A stretch of 64,000 bases of DNA from Promethearchaeota archaeon (GTDB lineage: Archaea > Asgardarchaeota > Lokiarchaeia > Sigyniarchaeales > Promethearchaeaceae), in assembly GCA_016933055.1 (NCBI GenBank), contig JAFGBS010000001.1:124001-188000 (forward strand). The letters run 5' to 3'. Within the stretch, counting starts at the first letter, position 1, and every line of letters begins with the position of its first letter. Positions 1 to 9,372 of this stretch are shown here, piece by piece. A model generated the notes under the pieces. That model worked only from the letters and a program-made list of their open reading frames with translations, had not been told where the DNA came from and made no database searches. Position numbers and translations under genes: made by a program.

Positions 1-683
1 ATCCTTGCAACACTTTGGCTCAAGAAGCAACGATGGATCTCTTCGAATATCGCGAATTTGTAACAAAGGCATTGTACTTAGATACAGATGATCCTGCGGC
101 TGAATGGCAACGAGTTCATGACGAACAGCAAAGATTGATAGATGTGTTAAATACGACATCAGAAATTCATGTGCTTGGTGAAGATACTGATTTGACCATG
201 TCGGTTAAAGATAGAAAGTGGTTGAATAGTGATGGATCACGTAATTTGCCTGGAGGTGAGGTTTTTACAAGCCCAGTAGAAGATTCCATAAACGGACACA
301 TTCGTTTTACCTATCCGGCTATTAGAGATGGAAAAGAAGTGGAAAATATCTATATAGAGGTAAAAGATGGCAAAGTAATAAAAGCTACTGCAGAAAAGGG
401 ACAGGAACTACTAGATGAGATCTTGAAAACTGAAAACGCAGACCGATTCGGAGAGTTTGCAATTGGTACTAATAAAGGAATTAAGCAAATCACGAAAACC
501 ATACTTTTTGATGAAAAAATTGGTGGTTGTATACATATGGCATTAGGTCGTGGATTTGGAGAAGCTGGTGGTCAAAATATGAGTTCTGTTCACTGGGATA
601 TCATCAAAAACATGGAATCTCCCGAATCCAAAGTATTTGCGGATGGTAAGGTTGTGTATGAAGCGGGAGACTGGAAAATATAA
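1..683 (+). CDS. M29-family metallo-aminopeptidase, C-terminal part (5' end outside window)
   Basis: The reading frame is open from base 3, with no start before it, so the gene begins upstream and about 227 C-terminal residues remain of a family usually 370-410 long. Seen: the motif GEFAIGTN, then IHMALGRGFGEAGG, then HWD near the end; these match the Glu, His and His/Asp metal-ligand segments of M29 (aminopeptidase T/AmpS) enzymes. Known of the family: cytosolic metal-dependent exopeptidases that remove N-terminal residues from peptides. Inferred: general peptide turnover, consistent with amino-acid catabolic genes further along. The TTG at base 15 is not a credible start because family-like residues continue upstream of it. 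Confidence 0.85.
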   Translation, partial: PCNTLAQEATMDLFEYREFVTKALYLDTDDPAAEWQRVHDEQQRLIDVLNTTSEIHVLGEDTDLTMSVKDRKWLNSDGSRNLPGGEVFTSPVEDSINGHIRFTYPAIRDGKEVENIYIEVKDGKVIKATAEKGQELLDEILKTENADRFGEFAIGTNKGIKQITKTILFDEKIGGCIHMALGRGFGEAGGQNMSSVHWDIIKNMESPESKVFADGKVVYEAGDWKI

Positions 684-871
684 TTTCTTATTTCTCCCTT
701 TTCTAAAATCCATAGGGTGTGTTTTTACGAACAATTTGATCTTTCCTTGTTTCTGATATAAGTGAAAAAATTGTGTTTTAGTCCTAAGCAATAATAAAGC
801 AAGCATATTAAAGAACTAATTTCCTTAATGAACTAGTTATTTTCTAATCATCAAACAAGAAGGTACATATT

Positions 872-1591
872 ATGAAAAAACACACCTATATACTACTCAC
901 TGTTGTGCTGCTTTCTTTGCTAGGATCTTTCATGACTCCCGCATATGCCCAGAGTGTAAGTGACCCCGAAGGAGATGTAATTGGAGTGGATCAATGGACA
1001 GAAGGAGGAAATCCGAGAATAAATTGTGACTGGGTATGGGAAAACAGTTCAATGATCGATATCGCAACCATTGCATGGTTAGAGGTAGGAACCAATTATA
1101 CAGTAACCATGAGCTTCTACGGACAACCCAATGCTACTTTAATTGAAAATTCGACTATAGTCGCAGGAATCTTATTTTTGATCAATGGAAGTGTCTTTCC
1201 TGAAGAATTAGAGGACGATTCACCCGAAGCACATTTTACGATAAGCACCGAAGCTAATGGAACGGTTATGGGGAACTCAACAAGTGTGCAAATCAATACT
1301 ATGGTTGTAAGCGGGAATGATCTTAGCTGGACGTTCAATAAAAGCTTAGCACCCGTTACACCCGTTGTATTAGACAATTGGGATGTAGTTGCATTTTCAT
1401 TATTCCAGCAAGCTGAAGGTAATCACACTTATGCAGCATTAGATCATTATAACTTCGATTATATGGAAGATTTATTAAAACTGGCATGTTCACTGATTAA
1501 TCTACAAATACCAGGTTATTCTTTGATTGTAGTTGGCGTAATTGCTGTGATTACGGTTGGTATCCTAATAAAGAAGAAATATGATAAATAA
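872..1591 (+). CDS. Secreted surface protein with C-terminal IPGY-type sorting signal
   Basis: A 239-residue protein of unknown function. Seen: an N-terminal signal peptide (residues 1-26, basic start, hydrophobic core, A-Y-A-Q cleavage region), a beta-rich middle with many Asn-x-Ser/Thr sites, and at the C-terminus the sequence IPGY followed by about 18 hydrophobic residues and a KKKYDK basic tail. This tripartite end resembles the archaeal PGF-CTERM class and the CTERM sorting signals described in Asgard surface proteins. Inferred: exported, probably glycosylated, then membrane- or lipid-anchored by an archaeosortase-like enzyme. The ATG is preceded by GAAGG at a normal distance. It is convergent with aconitase, with 10 bp between the stop codons. 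Confidence 0.7.
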   Translation: MKKHTYILLTVVLLSLLGSFMTPAYAQSVSDPEGDVIGVDQWTEGGNPRINCDWVWENSSMIDIATIAWLEVGTNYTVTMSFYGQPNATLIENSTIVAGILFLINGSVFPEELEDDSPEAHFTISTEANGTVMGNSTSVQINTMVVSGNDLSWTFNKSLAPVTPVVLDNWDVVAFSLFQQAEGNHTYAALDHYNFDYMEDLLKLACSLINLQIPGYSLIVVGVIAVITVGILIKKKYDK

Positions 1592-1614
1592 TTTTTTCCC
1601 CCTATTTTTTTAAT
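1592..1614. terminator. T/A-rich convergent terminator region
   Basis: Between and just into the ends of two convergent genes lies a run of six T, a C5 block and a run of seven T, giving T tracts on the plus strand. Archaeal RNA polymerase commonly terminates at oligo-T. The assignment is inference from composition only. Confidence 0.35.
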
Positions 1615-4268
1615 AAATTTCGTAAAACGGTGTGCAAAATGCCCCCATTTTGGTAATATTCTATATCAACCTCGCTATCTAACCGAACTACTGTCTTAAA
1701 TTTAATCATTTTGTTTTCACGTTCCGCTATCACATCAATTTCCGATAAAGGTTTCATAGTTTCGATTCCCAAAATCGAGATCTTCTCAGTTCCGATTAAT
1801 CCAACTGATTGGGCATTTTCTCCTTCTTTAAATTGCAAAGGTAGAACCCCCATACCTACTAGGTTACTTCTATGGATTCTTTCATATGAGGTGGCAATCA
1901 CAACTTTCACTCCTAATAACCATGTTCCTTTCGCAGCCCAATCGCGACTGCTTCCCATCCCATAATCTTTCCCCGCAATCACTACTGCGGGGATTCTCTT
2001 TTCGATATATTTCATCGCTGCGGTGTATATAGGCAATTCCTCCCCGGTTGGGTGATAAATGGTCCATCCTCCCTCTCTATCCACTAGTAAATTCCGAATT
2101 CTGATGTTCCCAAATGTACCTCGCATCATCACTTCATGATTTCCTCGACGGGATCCAAAGGAATTGAAATCCTCCGGATTTACTCCTTTTTTGATCAGAT
2201 ATCTCCCAGCTGGCATATCTTTAGGAATTGAACCTGCAGGGGAGATATGGTCGGTTGTGACACTTTCACCCAAGAGAGCTAATATTCGAGCTTCTTTTAT
2301 ATTTTCTAAATCGGGAATTTCTACGGGGAAATCCTTGAAAAAAGGAGGTTCTCGAATATAAGTAGAATTCTCATCCCATTGGTACACACTCTCTTGAGGT
2401 GTTTCTAATTTGTTCCAAAGATCCCAGCCTTTGAAAATTTCTCCATATTCTTCTTGAAATAAATCTGGTTTAACATATTCCGCAACCAATTTTTGAATTT
2501 CATCTGAATCTGGCCAAATATCTTTTAAGAAAACTGGTGTTCCATCTTCAGTCAAACCTAGTGGTTCTTTTTCCAAGTTTATCGCTACAGTTCCTGCTAT
2601 TGCAAATACTACCACTAATGGTGGAGAAGCAAGATAATTTGCACGAACATGCGGACTAATTCTTCCCTCAAAATTCCGATTTCCACTTAATACTGACGTA
2701 ACCGCAAGATCTTTTTCAATAATTTGTCTTACTATTTCCGTATCCAATGGTCCGCTATTCCCAATGCACGTAGTACAACCATATCCTACCAGATAAAATC
2801 CAAGTTTCTCTAAATATTTCATCAATCCAGAATTTTCCATGTAATCGGTAACTACTCGAGAACCTGGAGCAAAAGAGGTCTTAACAAAAGGTTTCACTTT
2901 CAATCCTTTTTGAACTGCATTCCGTGCAAGTAACCCGGCTCCAATCATTACGGAGGGATTAGATGTATTTGTACAAGACGTGATTGCTGCTATAACAATT
3001 GAACCATTATTTAAAGTGGAACCATCCGATATTAAATCTAATTCAACAGATTTGTCTAGATATGTTTTCATTGTTTTTCTAAATGCATTTTTCATCTCTT
3101 TAAGCATAATTCGGTCCTGCGGTCTTTTCGGACCTGCTAAACTTGACTCTACGGAGGTTAAATCGAATTCTATTAATTCATTATAATCGGGTATGGATTG
3201 CCCGTCAGTATAAAACAATCCCACTTTTTTAAGGTAGGTTTCAACAAGCTCTACATGGTCCACGTTCCGACCGCTTAAACGGAGATAATTTAAAGTCTCT
3301 TGGGTGGCGGGGAAATAATTCATAGTAGAACCGCATTCAGGAGCCATGTTTGCTATGGTTGCCCTATCGGGTAGTGAGAGAGTATTTAAACCCGGGCCAA
3401 AGAATTCAACAAACTTTTCCACCACACCGATCTCACGAAGTTTTTCTGTAATTGCCAAAACAACATCCGTGGCAGTAATCCCTTCTTTTAATTTTCCTAC
3501 TAATTTTACCCCCACTACTTCGGGAATATTCATATAATAGGGTTGTCCAAGCATAACTGCTTCTGCTTCTATTCCTCCTACCCCCCATCCTAAACAACTA
3601 AGTCCATTGATCATAGTGGTATGTGAATCAGTACCAATACAAGAATCAGGATATACCACGATTTCTCCATTTACGTCCCGTTTGTCAACAATCTTGCCCA
3701 GATATTCTAAGTTCACTTGGTGGCAAATACCTCGACTTGTTGGAACTACTCGGAAATTCTTTAATTTTTCTTGTGCCCATTTCAATAGAATGTATCGCTC
3801 CCGATTCCGCTCCATTTCATATTCTTCGTTTTTCTGTCGTGCGTTTGTGGAATCTGCAAAGTCTACTTGAATGGAATGGTCGATCACCAAATCAACGGGA
3901 TTTACCGGATTGATTTTTTCAGGGTCCCTTCCTGCGCGTTCCATCGCAGATCGTAAAGCGGCTAAATCAACAACAGCTGGAACTCCTGTGAAATCTTGTA
4001 GTAATACGCGGGTGGGTATAAAGGCTATTTCTGAATCCGAACTATTTTTAGTATCCCACTTACATAACGCCATCAGATGATTCTTAGTAACTAACTTTCC
4101 ATCCAGATTGCGTAAAATATTTTCAAGCAGTATCCGATGGGAATAAGGGAGTTTGCTAATTTTTACTAATTTTAACTCTTCCAATTTTTTTATATTATAA
4201 ATCGTTACTTTTCCCATGCTTGTGGGTATTTTTTCTTTAGTGTTGGCTTGAATTTCAATCATGTGCAT
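1602..4268 (-). CDS. acnA: Aconitate hydratase (AcnA/IRP type)
   Basis: An 888-residue protein of normal length for AcnA/IRP1-type aconitases. It interconverts citrate and isocitrate via cis-aconitate in the cytosol. Seen: the [4Fe-4S] cysteines in SCTNTSNPS and in YGCTTCIGNSGPL, the DSHTTM motif in the first half, and the C-terminal swivel domain with SSRDWAAKG. It is the last gene of the leftward TCA operon, 140 bp after the FMN dehydrogenase, and a TATA-like box at 4342-4351 suggests that it also has its own promoter. Start: ATG at 4268, with an in-frame ATG six bases later (4262) equally possible. It would serve the step next to ATP-citrate lyase and isocitrate dehydrogenase, which are encoded on the divergent operon. 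Confidence 0.95.
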   Translation of the reverse strand: MHMIEIQANTKEKIPTSMGKVTIYNIKKLEELKLVKISKLPYSHRILLENILRNLDGKLVTKNHLMALCKWDTKNSSDSEIAFIPTRVLLQDFTGVPAVVDLAALRSAMERAGRDPEKINPVNPVDLVIDHSIQVDFADSTNARQKNEEYEMERNRERYILLKWAQEKLKNFRVVPTSRGICHQVNLEYLGKIVDKRDVNGEIVVYPDSCIGTDSHTTMINGLSCLGWGVGGIEAEAVMLGQPYYMNIPEVVGVKLVGKLKEGITATDVVLAITEKLREIGVVEKFVEFFGPGLNTLSLPDRATIANMAPECGSTMNYFPATQETLNYLRLSGRNVDHVELVETYLKKVGLFYTDGQSIPDYNELIEFDLTSVESSLAGPKRPQDRIMLKEMKNAFRKTMKTYLDKSVELDLISDGSTLNNGSIVIAAITSCTNTSNPSVMIGAGLLARNAVQKGLKVKPFVKTSFAPGSRVVTDYMENSGLMKYLEKLGFYLVGYGCTTCIGNSGPLDTEIVRQIIEKDLAVTSVLSGNRNFEGRISPHVRANYLASPPLVVVFAIAGTVAINLEKEPLGLTEDGTPVFLKDIWPDSDEIQKLVAEYVKPDLFQEEYGEIFKGWDLWNKLETPQESVYQWDENSTYIREPPFFKDFPVEIPDLENIKEARILALLGESVTTDHISPAGSIPKDMPAGRYLIKKGVNPEDFNSFGSRRGNHEVMMRGTFGNIRIRNLLVDREGGWTIYHPTGEELPIYTAAMKYIEKRIPAVVIAGKDYGMGSSRDWAAKGTWLLGVKVVIATSYERIHRSNLVGMGVLPLQFKEGENAQSVGLIGTEKISILGIETMKPLSEIDVIAERENKMIKFKTVVRLDSEVDIEYYQNGGILHTVLRNLLKK

Positions 4269-4339
4269 TCTATCGTTCCTATATTTTTAAATATGTCTTT
4301 ATCGGTAGATCAGATAATCCATGCAGTAATTTAATTCTA

Positions 4340-4352
4340 CTTTTTATAAAAG
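4340..4352 (-). promoter_or_regulatory. TATA-box-like promoter before aconitase
   Basis: Read on the minus strand the sequence is CTTTTATAAAAAG, a good archaeal TATA element, about 75 bp upstream of the aconitase ATG. It would allow aconitase to be expressed independently of the upstream operon genes. Inference from motif and position. Confidence 0.45.
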
Positions 4353-4408
4353 ATTACAAATTTAGAGTTGCTGGCAGAGAAAAAGGAAAGTCATCAGACA
4401 TATAGATA

Positions 4409-5470
4409 TTACACTCGTTGCAAAACCTCACTAGATATCTTTTCTAAATTCTTACAGTTGGTCATCAACATTGCTTTTTTTAAGGTCTCTCTCAAATATT
4501 CCATATGAACCCGAACCCCCGCAGAACCAGCACCAACTGCTGCACGAATTAAATCTCTACCAACTAATACACTTTCTGCACCAAGAGCTAGCATTTTTAA
4601 CACATCATAGCCCGTGCGTATACCTCCATCTGCCATTATTTTGATCTTTCCTTTTACTTCCGATGCAATCTCTTGAAGCACATCTGCAGTTCCAGGAGTA
4701 TGATCCAATACTCTACCTCCATGATTACTAACCACTATTCCTGCTGCGCCAGTATTAACAGCAATCAGGGCATCTTCGATAGTCATTACACCTTTTATGA
4801 TCACCGGTAAACTAGTAGCTTGAACTAAATCTCGAATTTCTTCAGGGGATTTTCGATACACGAGTTGGTTATGAGTTTTCATTGCATAACTTCCAGCGCC
4901 ATCGATATCAATACCAACAGCAAGTGCACCTGCCTCTTCCGCTTTCTTGAAAAATTCAATGAGTAATTCTTGTTTTATAGGTTTACATATTTTTACTCCC
5001 CAACCCCTCGCTTCCTTAATTGCATTAATGCCAAAAGGTGTATTCAAAGAATAAGTATAAGTATGTCCCCGCCATCCTATTGTTCCAGCTTCTTTACAGC
5101 CTAAAACAATGGAGTGACAAAAATCTTGTTCAGAAATAACGGTATCTCCTCCGAAACTCTTCACTCCAGAAGTACTTGCTCCCATGATTGGCATAGAAGT
5201 TTCATACCCAAAAAAAGAATAATTTGTGTCGGGTTCAAAATGTTCCCCAATAAGACGCATTTTAAGTTGAAATTTTTCCAATGCTAAAATATTATTATGG
5301 AATGAAGCTCCAGAACCGACTCCCCCTATTCCTAAAGATGACTTATATGATTGATTCTGACATAAACGAGATGGATCTCCATCGCAAATTTTATAAACTC
5401 CGCAAATTCCTTTTAATTTTTCTTTTGCTTGTTTTCGTACATCTTCTAGGGATAACTTTTCCTTTGTCAT
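4409..5470 (-). CDS. FMN-dependent alpha-hydroxy-acid dehydrogenase (LldD/IDI-2 fold)
   Basis: A TIM-barrel flavoprotein of 353 residues from the chosen ATG. Seen: VIIKGVMTIEDA (phosphate/FMN loop), VVSNHGGRVLDH with the catalytic His-Gly-Gly-Arg, and MADGGIRTGYDVLKML followed by LVGR. The N-terminus has a Cys-containing CDGDPSRLCQ segment and a GIGGVGSGASFHNN motif typical of the shorter anaerobe-type members rather than classic lactate oxidases. Known: the family oxidises 2-hydroxy acids such as lactate or glycolate. Inferred: feeding 2-oxoacids into the surrounding TCA operon; the exact substrate is not readable. Start: the ATG at 5470 has GAGG eight bases upstream and lies 10 bp after the fumarase stop; the ATG at 5503 would overlap fumarase. 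Confidence 0.8.
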   Translation of the reverse strand: MTKEKLSLEDVRKQAKEKLKGICGVYKICDGDPSRLCQNQSYKSSLGIGGVGSGASFHNNILALEKFQLKMRLIGEHFEPDTNYSFFGYETSMPIMGASTSGVKSFGGDTVISEQDFCHSIVLGCKEAGTIGWRGHTYTYSLNTPFGINAIKEARGWGVKICKPIKQELLIEFFKKAEEAGALAVGIDIDGAGSYAMKTHNQLVYRKSPEEIRDLVQATSLPVIIKGVMTIEDALIAVNTGAAGIVVSNHGGRVLDHTPGTADVLQEIASEVKGKIKIMADGGIRTGYDVLKMLALGAESVLVGRDLIRAAVGAGSAGVRVHMEYLRETLKKAMLMTNCKNLEKISSEVLQRV

Positions 5471-5480
5471 TATTTTTTCC

Positions 5481-6866
5481 TCATACCATTTTTTTTGGAT
5501 CAAGTAATTCGTCTAATTCTTCATCAAACTCAATATTTTCTTCTAGGACCACATCTTTAATGGATTTGTTTTCTTTATAGGCTTTTTGAGCAATTTGGGA
5601 CGCCTTGTCATATCCAATTAATGGTGCTAATTTTGTCACAATCATTAAGCTTCTTTGTAATTGGTTTTCAATATTTATTCGATTAACTTGCATACCTTGT
5701 AAACAATTTTGTACAAAAGAATCAATTCCATTAGAAAAAATCTCTACTGATTCTAATAGATTGACTATGATTAATGGTTTGCATACATTTAAGTCCAATA
5801 CACTACCATATGCTTCACCATGCACTATGATTGTATCATTACCCAAAATTTGCAAACAGACTTGAATTAGCATCTCAGATTGGGTGGGATTGATCTTCCC
5901 CGGCATTATAGAAGAACCCGGTTCGTTATGAGGTATAATTAATTCAGATAATCCAGCGCGAGGTCCACTTCCCATCCATCGGATATCATTAGCAATTTTT
6001 AATATGGATAATGCAATAGAACGTAACAAGCCACTGGTTCGTACTATAGAATTATGTGATGCAATCCCTTCAGCTTTTAATGAGTTTTCAGTAAATTGAT
6101 ATTTGGTGATTTTCGAGAGCCTATCCACTGTTAGGCTCGGAAAATCCTTATGAGAATTAAGACCCGTTCCTAAAGCAGTACCTCCTATGGGAATGGAAAG
6201 CAATTCTTTCATATTGAGTCCAAGGGATAAAATTCCGTTTTGAATTTGGTTTCGGTATACTTCAAATTCTAATGATAAGGGTATGGGGACTGCATCTTGT
6301 AAATGGGTTCTTCCTACTTTAACAACATCTGAAAATTCTGATATTTTTTTTGATAGCACTTCATATAGCCTTTCTAAAGTAGGAATAAGTCTTTCATTAA
6401 TCACATGCACTAGAGAAATGTGCATAGTGCTGGGGATGACATCATTAGAAGACTGGGATTTATTCACGTGATCGTTAGGATGAACAGGATATTTTTTTCC
6501 CATGGGATGCCCCAAAATCTGATTAGCACGGTTTGCCAATACTTCATTCATATTCATATTTGTCTGTGTTCCACTTCCACTTTGGAATATATCGATTGGA
6601 AATTGGTCCAGATGCATTTTTTCTATTAAAATCTCGTTTACTGCTCTTAAAAGTGCGCTATATAATTCTGTGTCGATAAGATCTAACTCTTTATTAGCTT
6701 GCAAGCATGCTTTTTTTAATTCTGCCAGAGATTGAATAAATATCTCGGGAAACTTTTTTCCACTAATTTTGAAGTTTTCTAATGCCCTTTGGGTATTGAT
6801 TCCCCAATAGACTTCTGCGGGTATTTTTTTCTCACCCAAAATATCCTTCTCAATGCGAAATTCCAT
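5481..6866 (-). CDS. fumC: Fumarate hydratase, class II
   Basis: About 461 residues, normal for class II fumarases, which need no iron-sulfur cluster and interconvert fumarate and malate. Seen: the superfamily signature GSSIMPGKINPTQSEM, the SGSGTQTNMNMNEVLANRA segment, and GRTHLQDAVP, all hallmark fumarase/aspartase blocks; the TQTNMN and HDNPN-type context favours fumarase over aspartase. It follows sdhB with only 2 bp between stop and ATG. A GTG at 6875 would overlap sdhB by 7 bp and add three residues (MLN), so I chose the ATG at 6866. Anaerobic archaea more often use the two-subunit class I enzyme, so the class II type is notable here. Confidence 0.92.
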   Translation of the reverse strand: MEFRIEKDILGEKKIPAEVYWGINTQRALENFKISGKKFPEIFIQSLAELKKACLQANKELDLIDTELYSALLRAVNEILIEKMHLDQFPIDIFQSGSGTQTNMNMNEVLANRANQILGHPMGKKYPVHPNDHVNKSQSSNDVIPSTMHISLVHVINERLIPTLERLYEVLSKKISEFSDVVKVGRTHLQDAVPIPLSLEFEVYRNQIQNGILSLGLNMKELLSIPIGGTALGTGLNSHKDFPSLTVDRLSKITKYQFTENSLKAEGIASHNSIVRTSGLLRSIALSILKIANDIRWMGSGPRAGLSELIIPHNEPGSSIMPGKINPTQSEMLIQVCLQILGNDTIIVHGEAYGSVLDLNVCKPLIIVNLLESVEIFSNGIDSFVQNCLQGMQVNRINIENQLQRSLMIVTKLAPLIGYDKASQIAQKAYKENKSIKDVVLEENIEFDEELDELLDPKKMV

Positions 6867-6868
6867 GT

Positions 6869-7648
6869 TTAACACTTTCGTTTTACATATTTTTTAGCGA
6901 AATTTTTTCGTAAATCATTAATAGCAGTTCCTGGCATTACATTTTTTGGACAAACACGATTACAAATAAAAAGTTTCTCACATGCAGGGACACCGTCATC
7001 GTTTAGGACTTGTTCTAGTATTTGTTTTTGGCGTTCTTCTGAAATTCGCGAATCTCGAATGAAACGATCAGCTTTCGCAAGTTGTGCTGGTCCGAGGTAA
7101 TGAGAATTTTTTGCATTAACTGGGCAGGCCCAACATAATCCGCAAAGTATGCAGTACACTAATCCTTCAATTGTATACATTTCTTTAGAAGATTGGACGG
7201 ATTCTGGTGCAGTGTCTTTATACTCTCGCGTAAAATATGGTTGTATTTTTTTATAAAATTTCCAAAAGTTATCCATATCTACTACTAAATCTTTCAATAC
7301 TGGCATATTTGGGAGGGGTTCTATTAAAATCTCGTTTTCCTCATCCCAATTTGCATGGTCTCCAAAATGAAATACTGGCAAATTTTCAGCCTTTTTCTTC
7401 TTTTTTATCTCCGCTACTTGACTTCTACATGCTAAATCTGGTACTTTGTCTATTGTTATTCCGCACGAACCGCAAATTGCACCTCTACATGCATAGCGGA
7501 ATGCAAAAGTCGGATCGAAATGGTCTTGAATATAAAACAACGCATCCAATATTGTCATTCCTTTACGAAGAGGGACCTCAAAACGTTCGTATCTAATATC
7601 TCCCTCCCCCTTATTTCGATATACCAAAAATTTCTGCATTTTTGCCAT
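6869..7648 (-). CDS. sdhB: Succinate dehydrogenase / fumarate reductase iron-sulfur subunit
   Basis: A 259-residue electron-transfer subunit. Seen: a plant-type [2Fe-2S] site with Cys54, Cys59, Cys62 and Cys74, then a C-terminal ferredoxin domain with CILCGLCWACP (about residues 160-170) and CNRVCPKNV (about 229-237), enough ligands for the [4Fe-4S] and [3Fe-4S] centres. It would pass electrons between the flavoprotein encoded just upstream and an acceptor. The gene starts 1 bp after the sdhA stop, so the two are translationally linked. No membrane-anchor subunit is encoded next to it. In a reductive TCA cycle it would act as fumarate reductase; direction cannot be read from sequence. Confidence 0.92.
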   Translation of the reverse strand: MAKMQKFLVYRNKGEGDIRYERFEVPLRKGMTILDALFYIQDHFDPTFAFRYACRGAICGSCGITIDKVPDLACRSQVAEIKKKKKAENLPVFHFGDHANWDEENEILIEPLPNMPVLKDLVVDMDNFWKFYKKIQPYFTREYKDTAPESVQSSKEMYTIEGLVYCILCGLCWACPVNAKNSHYLGPAQLAKADRFIRDSRISEERQKQILEQVLNDDGVPACEKLFICNRVCPKNVMPGTAINDLRKNFAKKYVKRKC

Positions 7649-7649
7649 T

Positions 7650-9362
7650 TTAATATTGCCTCTCCTTTATTTCGAACATGCCTAATTTTACGGGCTTAGT
7701 TTTGATAATCATACCATCTTTACCTGGATAGATCATGGTATGGTTAAGATAATCTGTATCGTTTCTTGATGGGTAATCGGTTCTCCAATGTGCACCTCGA
7801 CTTTCCTTACGCCAAAGAGCAGCAGTAGCTGTTGCTTCAGCAATATCGAGCATATTCCTTAACTCCAATCCACGAATTAATCCAAAATTGTATTTTCTAT
7901 CATCTGTTGGTAGTTCTATTCTAGCAAACTCTTTTTGAAGTTCTTGAATTACCATTAAAGCGGTTTTCAACCCAGCTTCATTCCGGTATACTCCTAAGTA
8001 TTTATTCATAGTTTCTCCCATTTTTTCACGAATTTCCACGGCATTTTTTCCCGAGATGGAATTCCACCTCTTTAGGAGTTCTTCAATTTTTTCTATAGTT
8101 TTTTTTTCCGCTTTTTCTATACTATCAAGTGATGCGACAGGGCTTTTTTCTTTCATAAGAAGGGTACGACCGACGTATCGACCAAATACGGAAGTCTCTA
8201 AAAGAGAATTTCCTCCTAAACGATTTGCGCCGTGAACAGATAGACATGAACACTCCCCAATAGCATACAATCCAGGCAAATCGGTTTCTCCATATTCAGA
8301 ATCAAATTTTGTACCAATACCACCCATTGAGTAGTGTTGTCCAGGATGTACAGGAATTGGTTTTTCTATCGGGTCTATTCCCGCAAAGTATATACAAATT
8401 TCTCTAATTCCCGGGAGTTTTTTTTTGATCTTCTGATCATCAAGATGAGTCAAATCTAAATGCACATAAGCATTTTCAAATCCTCTTCCTTCCAAGATCT
8501 CTGTTGTAATTGAACGAGATACAATATCTCGAGGCGCCAACTCCATTGTATTAGGAGCATATTTTTCCATAAAACGTTCATGCTTATTGTTGTAGAGAAA
8601 GCCTCCCTCTCCCCTTGCCCCCTCAGAAATAAGTATATTAGTCCCATATAATGTAGTAGGATGTATTTGAACAAATTCCATATCTTGCATCGGTACTCCT
8701 AAACGGAATGCTGCACCATTTCCATCCCCGGTGTTAATAACAGCATTGGTGGATTGCTTGTACACACGACCAAATCCACCTGTGGCAAGTATGACATATG
8801 GGGTTCGAAACGAAACCAGTTCTCCCGATTTCATATCTAAGGCAATAAGACCACCAATTCGACCTTCTGCTTTAAAGAGGTCCACGAGAAAATATTCATT
8901 ATAAAATTTTACACCATTTCGAATACATTGCTCAAATAGTGTATGTAAAAGTGCATGTCCCGTCCGATCTCCAGCAAAACACGTACGTGGGTATCCAGCT
9001 CCACCAAAAGGTCGTTGTGCTATCAATCCCGAACTCAGACGTGAAAATGGTGCACCCATGGACTCTAACTCCAATACGATCTTGGGGGCTTCTTCGGTCA
9101 TAAACATAACAACATTCTGATCTGCCAGATAGTCACTACCTTTTACAGTGTCAAAAGCATGAGCTCTTGGTGTATCATCCTCACTACCAGGCAGGTTTCC
9201 CAGTGCGGCGTTTATTCCACCTTGTGCTGCACCGGAATGACTTCTCACTGGATGGACTTTGCTGATGACTGCTGCGTTCCATTCTTTGGATAGTTCTAAT
9301 CCCGTCCGTAACCCTGATAATCCCGCTCCGACAATAACTCCATCAAATTCTTCTACTCTCAT
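7650..9362 (-). CDS. sdhA: Succinate dehydrogenase / fumarate reductase flavoprotein subunit
   Basis: A 570-residue FAD subunit that interconverts succinate and fumarate. Seen: dinucleotide-binding GAGLSGL (about 12-18), SHSGAAQGG with His42 in the position of the covalent FAD histidine, RGEGGFLYN with the catalytic arginine region, [11 protein letters not shown], and [21 protein letters not shown]. It lies 10 bp downstream of korB and 1 bp before sdhB. The presence of the histidine for covalent FAD suggests a genuine SDH/FRD rather than an L-aspartate oxidase. Both directions are possible; the neighbours (KOR, ATP-citrate lyase) favour use as fumarate reductase under some conditions. Confidence 0.93.
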   Translation of the reverse strand: MRVEEFDGVIVGAGLSGLRTGLELSKEWNAAVISKVHPVRSHSGAAQGGINAALGNLPGSEDDTPRAHAFDTVKGSDYLADQNVVMFMTEEAPKIVLELESMGAPFSRLSSGLIAQRPFGGAGYPRTCFAGDRTGHALLHTLFEQCIRNGVKFYNEYFLVDLFKAEGRIGGLIALDMKSGELVSFRTPYVILATGGFGRVYKQSTNAVINTGDGNGAAFRLGVPMQDMEFVQIHPTTLYGTNILISEGARGEGGFLYNNKHERFMEKYAPNTMELAPRDIVSRSITTEILEGRGFENAYVHLDLTHLDDQKIKKKLPGIREICIYFAGIDPIEKPIPVHPGQHYSMGGIGTKFDSEYGETDLPGLYAIGECSCLSVHGANRLGGNSLLETSVFGRYVGRTLLMKEKSPVASLDSIEKAEKKTIEKIEELLKRWNSISGKNAVEIREKMGETMNKYLGVYRNEAGLKTALMVIQELQKEFARIELPTDDRKYNFGLIRGLELRNMLDIAEATATAALWRKESRGAHWRTDYPSRNDTDYLNHTMIYPGKDGMIIKTKPVKLGMFEIKERQY

Positions 9363-9372
9363 TTTTCATCTC

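Noticed and set aside
543..806. 87-codon minus-strand frame at the end of the M29 gene
   Set aside because: It lies mostly antisense to conserved M29 residues and has no recognisable product.
5471..5503. Upstream ATG for the FMN dehydrogenase
   Set aside because: It would overlap fumC by 23 bp and lacks a ribosome-binding site, whereas the ATG at 5470 has GAGG at normal spacing.
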